A stretch of 49,491 bases of DNA, taken from Oscillospiraceae bacterium (GTDB lineage: Bacteria > Bacillota > Clostridia > Oscillospirales > Ruminococcaceae). Position 1 is the first letter of the stretch, and each line of letters opens with the position of its first letter. The DNA is taken from NCBI GenBank assembly GCA_028689635.1, contig JAQVCU010000008.1:1-49491 (forward strand), written 5' to 3'. Below the pieces are notes generated by a model. The model worked only from the letters and a program-made list of their open reading frames with translations. It was not told where the DNA came from and ran no database searches. Both the position numbers and the translations under genes were made by a program. This document shows, in pieces, positions 43,517 to 49,491 of this stretch.

Positions 43517-44743
43517 ATGTATATTTTAAAAGGCCGTGTGATCGACGGCAACGGCGGGGAACCCATGGAGAAAGGCCTCGTCGCGGTGGAGGACAATAAG
43601 ATCACAGCGGTATGCCGGGAATGGGAATACCCCATCCCGGAAAATGCCGAGGTCATCGAAATAGAGGACGGCACGATCCTGCCGGGCTTTATTGAACAGC
43701 ACTGCCACATGGGGCTGGGAGACGACTACTACCGTATCTACCGGGAGCACGCCTACCACGCGGTGTGCCGCGTGGTGAGCGAGATGAAGATCCTGCTGGA
43801 CGGAGGCTTTACCACCCTTCGGGAATGCGGCGGCATGACCAACTACCTTAAAGGGGCCTGGGAAGAGGGGCTTATCGAAGGGCCCCGCATCTGCTCCTCC
43901 GGCAAGGTGATCATTCAGTCCGGCGGGCATCTGGACTATATCAAAGATTTCCCCATCGAGTTTACCAAACACCACGACCGCAACTTTGCCTCCGAGATCG
44001 CCGACGGGGTGACGGAGGTGCGGCGGGCGGCCCGGATGCACTTCCGGGAAAAGTGCGATTTTATCAAGATCATGGGCACCGCCGGTGTGGCCTGCCAGGG
44101 AAACAAACTTTTCACCCGGGAGTATTCCGACGAGGAGCTGCGGGCGTTTGTGGAGGAAGCCGAGAACTACGGCAGCTATGTGGCCATCCATGCCCACGGC
44201 ATCGATGGGATCCGCGCCGCCATTCGGGCGGGGGTGCGCTCCATTGAACACGCATCCTACATCGACGAGCAGGCTTGTGAGGACCTGATGAAAATAGACG
44301 GCTGGATCATTCCTACCCTGGCCACCGGCCACATTACCCTGCAAAACCTGGATAAGCGCGCTCCCTGGGTGGGGCCGAAGACCCGGGCGGCCTGCGCCAA
44401 AAAGAAGGAGACTCTGCGCCTGGCCCACCGGATGGGGGTCACCATCGGCTTCGGGGCCGACTACGGCGGGGGTATCGTCACGGATTACCATATCGATGGG
44501 CTGGAGTTCCCGCTGCTGGTCAGCGAGGGCGGGCTCACCCCCATGGAGGCCATTGTAGCCGCCACCAAGACCGGTTCCCGCATTGTGATGCGGGAAGATG
44601 AGATCGGGACACTGGAAGCGGGGAAGCTTGCGGACATTGTGGTGTGCGCCGGCAACCCGCTGGAGGATATTGCCCTGCTGGCGGACCAGAAGAACATCAA
44701 AGTGGTGATGCAGGACGGAAAGGTAAAGAAGAAGATCGGCTGA
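43517..44743 (+). CDS. Amidohydrolase 3 (more diverged paralogue)
   Basis: 408 residues from ATG 43517, seven bases after a ggggg(tga) Shine-Dalgarno; ATG 43514 is also possible. The N-terminal 50 residues match copies 1 and 2 closely, but the rest is more diverged: the metal motif is QHCHMG, the Lys motif FIKIMGTAG, then HAHGIDG and IEHASYID, and GADYGGG. The segment that reads SYLSWQHIDE in copies 1 and 2 reads GHITLQNLDK here. This fits a distinct substrate or a later step of the same pathway. Confidence 0.9.
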   Translation: MYILKGRVIDGNGGEPMEKGLVAVEDNKITAVCREWEYPIPENAEVIEIEDGTILPGFIEQHCHMGLGDDYYRIYREHAYHAVCRVVSEMKILLDGGFTTLRECGGMTNYLKGAWEEGLIEGPRICSSGKVIIQSGGHLDYIKDFPIEFTKHHDRNFASEIADGVTEVRRAARMHFREKCDFIKIMGTAGVACQGNKLFTREYSDEELRAFVEEAENYGSYVAIHAHGIDGIRAAIRAGVRSIEHASYIDEQACEDLMKIDGWIIPTLATGHITLQNLDKRAPWVGPKTRAACAKKKETLRLAHRMGVTIGFGADYGGGIVTDYHIDGLEFPLLVSEGGLTPMEAIVAATKTGSRIVMREDEIGTLEAGKLADIVVCAGNPLEDIALLADQKNIKVVMQDGKVKKKIG

Positions 44744-44768
44744 CAGGCTTCGGCAGAGGAGGAAGGCT

Positions 44769-45605
44769 ATGAAAGCTTCACAGATAGCGGTGGGGAATTA
44801 CACCTATCCCATGTATTCCTTTGAGTATTTCTTAAATTCCATGGAGCGGCTGGGCGTGCACCGCATCGAGCTGTGGGCTGCGGGGCCGCATTTTTACCTG
44901 GATGATTTTACGCCGGAGCGCACAAGAGCCCTGGCAGGGCAGATCCGTTCCCGCGGTATGGAAGTGGTATGCCTTACGCCGGAGCAGTGCGCCTACCCTA
45001 TCAGCATCTCGGTGGAGGACCCTGTCATGCGCCGCCGAAGCATCGACTATTTCAAGAAGGCCATCGATGCGGCCGTGGTGCTGGAGAGCCCAAAGGTGCT
45101 GGTGACCCCGGGGCGCAGCATGGTGGACTATGACCGCGGGACCGGCATCCGCCTGTGCATCGAGGCCCTCGGGGAACTGACACGGTATGCGGAGGAACGG
45201 GGCGTCGTTTTGGTGCTGGAGGCTCTGGCGCGCACCACTACCTTTATTGCCCATACCCCGGCGGAGCTGCAGGTGCTTCTGGACGGCGTGGGGGACACCC
45301 CGTGGCTGCGCCCCATGTTGGACACCGACGGGGCGGCGCGGGAAAACCTGACCTCCCGGGATTTTCTGGATGCCTTTGGAGAAAGGCTTTCCCATGTGCA
45401 TTTTATCGACGGGTTCCCCGGCGGGCATGTGGTGCCCGGTGACGGAGCTCTGGACATGGAACGGTATCTGCGGGAGCTGGACGAGGGAGGCTATACCGGC
45501 GACGTTGTGCTGGAGGTGCTGGACCGCCGCTACTACCGGGAGCCTGAGGAAGCGATCCGCCGGTGTCTGCAGTGGTTTGCCGACCACGGCGTGCGAAACC
45601 GCTGA
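44769..45605 (+). CDS. Sugar phosphate isomerase/epimerase (AP endonuclease 2-like fold)
   Basis: 278 residues of the xylose-isomerase-like TIM-barrel group. Signs are HRIELWAAGPHFYLD, VLVLEALAR (metal Glu), LDTDGA (metal Asp), HVHFIDG (metal His) and the closing GDVVLEVLDRRYY. Related enzymes isomerise or epimerise sugars or keto-sugars (IolE, hydroxypyruvate isomerase). As the last plus-strand gene of the cluster it probably acts on a sugar-like product. It has a gaggaggaag Shine-Dalgarno. Confidence 0.88.
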   Translation: MKASQIAVGNYTYPMYSFEYFLNSMERLGVHRIELWAAGPHFYLDDFTPERTRALAGQIRSRGMEVVCLTPEQCAYPISISVEDPVMRRRSIDYFKKAIDAAVVLESPKVLVTPGRSMVDYDRGTGIRLCIEALGELTRYAEERGVVLVLEALARTTTFIAHTPAELQVLLDGVGDTPWLRPMLDTDGAARENLTSRDFLDAFGERLSHVHFIDGFPGGHVVPGDGALDMERYLRELDEGGYTGDVVLEVLDRRYYREPEEAIRRCLQWFADHGVRNR

Positions 45606-45630
45606 CAGAGCATCTGAGGCAGGCCCTTTT

Positions 45631-45677
45631 AAAAAGCATGAAGCCGCCGGGAGCCCCCGGCGACCTCATGCTTTTTT
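45631..45677. terminator. Bidirectional terminator between convergent genes
   Basis: AAAAAGCATGA and CCGCCGGG on the left pair with CCCGGCG and CTCATGCTTTTT on the right, with two mismatches in a 21-base stem. A-run and T-run on both sides allow it to serve the epimerase gene and the opposite AraC gene. Confidence 0.88.
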
Positions 45678-46935
45678 ATGTTTTTATGGGGAAACCGGGC
45701 CCCTTCAGGCGTGCGGCGGAGCGATAAGCCCCGGGAGTCATGGCCTTGAGCCGGTAAAAATTGCGGTGGAAGGTCTTGGAGGTGTTGTACCCCACCTCCA
45801 CCGCGATGTCCACGATGGGGTGGTCGGTCTCCAGCAGAAGGCGGCAGGCCTTGTTGACCCGCAGATAATTGACAAAGTCTCCCCAGTTCATCTCCACATG
45901 CTGCAGAAGGATGCGGTTGAGCTCCAGAGAAGTGATCTTGAACCGGTCCAGCGTATCCTGAATGCGGATATCCTCCTGATAGTGGCGGTAGAGGTAGGCC
46001 ACGATCTCGTAGTATTTGCGGCTTTCCTTGATGCGGCAGATGTCCTCCACTCGCTGATAGGCCCGCCGGTACTCGTTGATCTTCATATTGACCCGGGCGT
46101 AAAAGAGCTTCGCCATATGGGAGGAATCCACATATCCCAGCACATCCGCCATCTCCTCCAGGGTGAGGTCGGTATACAGCAGATAGTTGCAGGCGCGTCC
46201 ATTCCGCATTTCGTCCACCAGATCGTGGAACGAAAACCCCATATTCTCCCGGATATAGGCGCTGATGGTGGATTCGCTGAGATAAAAAATGCGGGAGAGC
46301 TTTTTCAGGGTCAGGTTCTCGTTGAGATGGGCGTAAATATAGCGAAAGATCTCCGATTTATCCGATTCGGCGCCGGAGGGTTCCGGCAGCTCTTCCTGTC
46401 TGCTGACCCGGCAAAACCAAATGATCAGCTCCACGATCTTGTTGATGACAAGGATATCGGAAAAATTGTCCCGGGGGGATGAATCAAAAAGGGATTCCAT
46501 TCCCACCTCGTTCCGGATCGACTGAAATACCTCAAAGATCAGGCTGCGCTGGCCCTTTTTACAGTGCACAACGGGGTGCCTGGACATGGTCTCTATCACA
46601 TCCAGCTGGTTGTTGCTGGTGTTATAGAAACTGCGGATGGCGTCGTTGACCGGGTCAAAATGATAACTTACGACATGAAAGCGAAGCTGCTGCTCCACTT
46701 CGGTGATCTCCATCACCTGCCAGGGGAGAATAGACAGAAAGGCGCCGGGGCAAAGGAGATATTCGCTGCCCTGTACTTTTATTTTTCCACGGCCGGAATC
46801 ACAATAGAAGAATTGAGAGGTTTGGTAGGTGACCGGCGAAAAAGGCGAATCGACCAGCTGGACATCAAAGCTGAAAAGATTTCTTTTATCCAAATTGGAA
46901 GGGTAGGGGCGCTGCGTGGAAATAAGTTGTGACAT
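45676..46935 (-). CDS. AraC-type regulator with two DNA-binding domains
   Basis: 419 residues. Residues about 25-100 form a cupin-like sensor (FFYCDSGRGKIKVQGSEYLLCPGA). Then come two separate AraC helix-turn-helix domains. The first (about 195-293) contains LTLKKLSRIFYLSESTISAYI and EEMADVLGYVDSSHMAKLFY; the second (about 310-408) contains VDIAVEVGYNTSKTFHRNFY and the usual MTPGAYR. A single domain pair is normal for the family, so the doubled head is unusual. The start ATG 46935 has aaaaggag. It most likely controls the catabolic cluster that it faces. Confidence 0.9.
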   Translation of the reverse strand: MSQLISTQRPYPSNLDKRNLFSFDVQLVDSPFSPVTYQTSQFFYCDSGRGKIKVQGSEYLLCPGAFLSILPWQVMEITEVEQQLRFHVVSYHFDPVNDAIRSFYNTSNNQLDVIETMSRHPVVHCKKGQRSLIFEVFQSIRNEVGMESLFDSSPRDNFSDILVINKIVELIIWFCRVSRQEELPEPSGAESDKSEIFRYIYAHLNENLTLKKLSRIFYLSESTISAYIRENMGFSFHDLVDEMRNGRACNYLLYTDLTLEEMADVLGYVDSSHMAKLFYARVNMKINEYRRAYQRVEDICRIKESRKYYEIVAYLYRHYQEDIRIQDTLDRFKITSLELNRILLQHVEMNWGDFVNYLRVNKACRLLLETDHPIVDIAVEVGYNTSKTFHRNFYRLKAMTPGAYRSAARLKGPGFPIKT

Positions 46936-47006
46936 TTGACCTGCTCCTTTTGGAAGAACCGTGTTTCGGGCGCGGCAGCCGGAAAGAGCCGCGGTAATCA
47001 TAGTTT

Positions 47007-47012
47007 ATTATA
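47007..47012 (-). promoter_or_regulatory. Extended -10 of the AraC-type regulator gene
   Basis: On the minus strand TGA-TATAAT at 47012-47007 is a perfect extended -10, about 70 bases before the start. The -35 (TTTCTT) is weak, so activation may be needed. Confidence 0.5.
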
Positions 47013-47071
47013 TCATAGCCTCTCTTAAAAAGAAAGCAAGGAGCGGCAGAGCAGGGGGAAAGCCGGCTCCC

Positions 47072-47380
47072 GGCATCATCTCCACCAAGCCAGCACTGAT
47101 CCGCTATGCAAAATCCCTGGGACTTATCACGGTGCAGCGCTTTTTTGTATTGGATTCCCTGGCCCTGGAAAATGTCCGGCGGGCCGACAGCCAGGAGGCC
47201 GCAGATTTTGTGGAGATCCTGCCTGGCCTTATGCCAAAAGTCATCCGGCGCCTGACGGATGAGATCCGCAAGCCGGTCATCGCCGGCGGGCTGATCAGCG
47301 ATAAGGAGGACGTGGTAACGGCGCTGGGCGCCGGGGCCATTGCCATCTCCAGCACCAATCCAGGCGTATGGTTCATGTAG
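47072..47380 (+). pseudogene. glpP: 5'-truncated glpP (glycerol-3-phosphate antiterminator)
   Basis: The frame from GGC 47072 reads GIISTKPALIRYAKSLGL, then TVQRFFVLDSLALENV, VEILPGLMPKVIRRL, KPVIAGGLISDKEDV and the end AISSTNPGVWFM. This is the C-terminal 102 residues of GlpP, the RNA-binding antiterminator of glycerol genes. The N-terminal 80-90 residues are absent: upstream of 47072 the frame is unrelated and there is no start codon with a Shine-Dalgarno. The break lies directly behind the AraC gene's promoter, suggesting that arrival of the catabolic cluster cut the gene. Probably inactive. Confidence 0.8.
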
Positions 47381-47431
47381 TTTGTGCTTCCCGGCTTTTC
47401 CGGCGGGGAGGCCGAGATAGGAGGCAACAAT

Positions 47432-48880
47432 ATGTATGATGTCCTGATCGTAGGGTGCGGGATCTCCGGGGCCGCTTTGGCCATGGAGCTTTCCCGCTAC
47501 CAGCTGAAGGTGGCGGTGCTGGAAAAGGAGAACGACGTGGCTCTGGCCACCACCAAAGCCAACAGCGCCATTCTCCACGCGGGGTACGACCCGGCGCCCG
47601 GAACCCTGGCGGCCCGGCTCAATGTCGAGGGCTCCCGCATGGGGGAGGAACTCTGCCGAGAGCTGGACGTCCCTTACAAAAAGCTCGGTTCCCTGGTCGT
47701 AGCCTTTTCGCAGGAGGAGCTGGAGGTCCTGCGGACCCTGTACGACAGAGGCTGTGCCAACGGGGTGCCGGGGCTGGAGATCATCGGGCGGGAGCGCCTG
47801 CGGGAGATGGAACCTGGGATCGCGCCCGAGGCGCTGGGAGCGCTGTACGCGCCTTCCGCCGCCGTGGTGAACCCCTGGGAGTACGCCATCGCCATGGCGG
47901 AAGCCGCGGTGAAAAACGGGGTGGAACTGTTTTTGCGCACAGAGGTCACCGGCCTTTCCAAAGAAGGCCTTGGATGGCGTGTGGAAACCAACCGGGGCGT
48001 TTTTGAAGCGAAATGGGTGGTCAACGCGGCGGGTGTCTGTTGCGGGCAGATCCATGAGATGGCGGCCCCTCCTGCCTTTTCGGTGCATCCGGCCAAGGGG
48101 GAATACTACCTGCTGGATAAATCCGAAGGGTATACGGTCTCCCATGTGGTGTTCCAGTGCCCCAACCGGGACGGCAAGGGCGTTTTGGTGTCCCCTACCG
48201 TTCACGGCAACCTGATCGTGGGGCCCAACGCGGCGCCCTGCGGCGAGGACGACCGCGCCAACACCGCCGCGGGGCTGGAATTTGTCCGGACCGCAGCGAA
48301 GAAAAGCGTCCCCGGGATCAATTTCCGGGAGAATATCCGCAATTTTGCCGGCGTGCGGGCCAATACCAGCTGTGAGGATTTTATCATCGAAATGGCGGGG
48401 GAGCATTTCCTGGATGTGGCGGGGATCCGCTCTCCGGGGCTTACGGCGGCCCCGGCCATCGGCAAATATGCGGCCGGACTTTTGCAGAAGGACGGCCTTA
48501 TCCTGACGAAGAAGGACAGCTGGGACGGACGGCGGAAAAAGGTGCGGATCGCACCCCTTTCCCCGGCGGAAAAGAACCGGCTGATCGCCCGGAACCCAGC
48601 TTATGGACGCGTGATCTGCCGCTGCGAGACCATTACGGAGGGGGAGATCCTGGACGCTTTGCACAGCCCCATCCCGCCGGTATCGGTGGACGGGGTAAAG
48701 CGCCGGGCTGGCAGCGGCATGGGCCGTTGCCAGGGGGGCTTCTGCGGCCCCCGGGTGGTGGAGATCATGGCCCGGGAATATGGCGTCGACCCTCAGGAGA
48801 TCCTTATGGACCGGGACGGCAGCGCGATCTTGACCGGAAGAACCAAGGAAGGAGGCGCAAAGCATGGAACAGCGGTATGA
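47432..48880 (+). CDS. GlpA-like FAD-dependent glycerol-3-phosphate dehydrogenase
   Basis: 482 residues. The N-terminal Rossmann motif is DVLIVGCGISGAALAMEL, followed by TTKANSAILHAGYD, typical of the GlpA/L-2-hydroxyglutarate oxidase group. The C-terminal part is a BFD-like [2Fe-2S] domain with CRC at Cys396/398 and GRCQGGFC at Cys433/438. It oxidises glycerol-3-phosphate (or a similar 2-hydroxy acid) and passes electrons to the next flavoprotein. ATG 47432 follows aggagg by six bases. It overlaps the next gene by 17 bases. Identity as G3P dehydrogenase is supported by the glpP remnant. Confidence 0.85.
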   Translation: MYDVLIVGCGISGAALAMELSRYQLKVAVLEKENDVALATTKANSAILHAGYDPAPGTLAARLNVEGSRMGEELCRELDVPYKKLGSLVVAFSQEELEVLRTLYDRGCANGVPGLEIIGRERLREMEPGIAPEALGALYAPSAAVVNPWEYAIAMAEAAVKNGVELFLRTEVTGLSKEGLGWRVETNRGVFEAKWVVNAAGVCCGQIHEMAAPPAFSVHPAKGEYYLLDKSEGYTVSHVVFQCPNRDGKGVLVSPTVHGNLIVGPNAAPCGEDDRANTAAGLEFVRTAAKKSVPGINFRENIRNFAGVRANTSCEDFIIEMAGEHFLDVAGIRSPGLTAAPAIGKYAAGLLQKDGLILTKKDSWDGRRKKVRIAPLSPAEKNRLIARNPAYGRVICRCETITEGEILDALHSPIPPVSVDGVKRRAGSGMGRCQGGFCGPRVVEIMAREYGVDPQEILMDRDGSAILTGRTKEGGAKHGTAV

Positions 48881-49491
48881 ACTCATTGTCATCGGCGGCG
48901 GCCCGGCGGGCCTTGCGGCGGCCAAAGCGGCGTGGGATAACGGCCTGCGCCGGGTACTGATCATCGAGCGGGACCGGGAACTGGGGGGGATCCTCAACCA
49001 GTGTATCCACAACGGCTTTGGCCTTCATCGTTTTAAAGAAGAATTGACCGGGCCGGAATATGCAGGCCGCTTTATCAAAATGCTGGACGATACGGAGATC
49101 GAGATCCGGCTGGACACCATGGTGGTGGGCGTGACCCCCGACAAATATGTCCACACCCTCAGCGCCGCGGAGGGCTTCCAGAGCTTCCAGGCGGACGCGG
49201 TGATCCTGGCCATGGGCTGCCGGGAGCGCACCCGCGGGGCCATCGGCATCCCGGGCACCCGGCCGGCGGGTATCCTTACGGCGGGGGCCGCCCAGCGCTA
49301 TGTCAACATGGAGGGCTATATGGTCGGCCGGCGCATCCTGATCCTTGGCAGCGGAGATATTGGGCTGATCATGGCCAGGCGGATGACCCTGGAGGGCGCC
49401 AAAGTGCTGGCCTGCGTAGAGGTCATGCCCTATTCCGGCGGCCTGGGCCGCAACATTGTGCAGTGCCTGGAGGATTATGACATCCCCCTGT
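48864..49491 (+). CDS. NAD(P)/FAD-dependent oxidoreductase, partial
   Basis: The first 209 residues are visible before the window ends. It begins with the FAD motif YELIVIGGGPAGLAAAKAA, then ELGGILNQCIHNGFGL, VILAMGCRERTRG and a second nucleotide motif ILILGSGDIGLIMARR. This is the pyridine-nucleotide disulfide reductase-type partner that follows GlpA-like proteins in Clostridia, often before a DUF1667 gene. ATG 48864 has an aaggaggcg Shine-Dalgarno inside the previous gene. Confidence 0.88.
   Translation, partial: MEQRYELIVIGGGPAGLAAAKAAWDNGLRRVLIIERDRELGGILNQCIHNGFGLHRFKEELTGPEYAGRFIKMLDDTEIEIRLDTMVVGVTPDKYVHTLSAAEGFQSFQADAVILAMGCRERTRGAIGIPGTRPAGILTAGAAQRYVNMEGYMVGRRILILGSGDIGLIMARRMTLEGAKVLACVEVMPYSGGLGRNIVQCLEDYDIPL

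Noticed and set aside
40180-45605. Cluster as a C-glycoside deglycosylase system because of the isomerase/epimerase-type protein
   Set aside because: The small DUF6379-type partner subunit and the Gfo/Idh oxidoreductase that define those systems are absent.
46886-49012. A 708-codon minus-strand frame opposite the GlpA-like gene
   Set aside because: Antisense shadow of a clear flavoprotein gene; no domain and no Shine-Dalgarno.
1-49491. CRISPR arrays, transposases, integrases, tRNA or rRNA genes
   Set aside because: No regularly spaced repeats, no transposase or integrase motifs, and no tRNA-like T-arm or rRNA segments were recognised on reading the window; short degenerate elements could have been missed.

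Overview
This window is chromosomal DNA from a moderately GC-rich Gram-positive anaerobe, most likely class Clostridia in the Oscillospiraceae/Ruminococcaceae area. The grounds are the Clostridia-type gene order tepA-ylzJ-spoIIIE, a spoIIIA locus, and the run nusB-xseA-xseB-ispA-dxs-tlyA-nadK-argR-recN. A tyrosine T-box ahead of tyrS, strong Shine-Dalgarno sites and several TTG/GTG starts fit the same group. Species cannot be named from the sequence alone.

Layout. 1-5.5 kb: the start of a minus-strand membrane protein cut by the window edge, a small lipoprotein, then tepA, a ylzJ-like gene, uppP and the SpoIIIE/FtsK translocase. 5.6-9.2 kb: a YgiQ-type radical SAM enzyme, a ComEC-like metallo-beta-lactamase protein with its DUF3006 partner, and an unrecognised one-helix membrane protein. 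9.5-14.9 kb: a DUF554 protein, HPr, uvrC, rsmD, coaD, a coiled-coil protein and a nitroreductase. 15.0-19.6 kb: the spoIIIA operon. 19.6-20.3 kb: two near-identical perfect palindromes and an Asp23 protein. 20.4-30.4 kb: a tightly packed housekeeping run (nusB to recN) with many ATGA-type overlaps. 30.5-33.3 kb: a split ThrE-type exporter, then a tyrosine T-box and tyrS. 33.5-36.5 kb: a HEAT-repeat protein, a DDAH-type hydrolase, a YfcE phosphodiesterase and a polysaccharide deacetylase.

36.8-46.9 kb is an accessory catabolic cluster. It holds an extracellular binding protein and two CUT1-type permeases with no ATPase gene. Three tandem paralogous amidohydrolases follow, with a split-barrel flavoprotein between the first and second, then a TIM-barrel sugar isomerase/epimerase. 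A convergent AraC-type regulator with two complete DNA-binding domains closes the cluster. The substrate is unknown. From 47.0 kb to the end lies a glycerol-3-phosphate locus: a 5'-truncated glpP, a GlpA-like flavoprotein with a C-terminal iron-sulfur domain, and the start of a second flavoprotein that runs off the window.

The most notable observation is decay of sporulation genes. spoIIIAA and spoIIIAB are fused in frame with loss of the end of one and the beginning of the other. spoIIIAE carries two in-frame nonsense codons. recN is not followed by the usual spoIVB-spo0A pair. The remaining spoIIIA genes still look intact, which suggests recent loss of sporulation or, less likely, assembly error. 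The other leads worth pursuing are the amidohydrolase cluster with its double-headed regulator and the paired palindromes at 19.7-19.8 kb.
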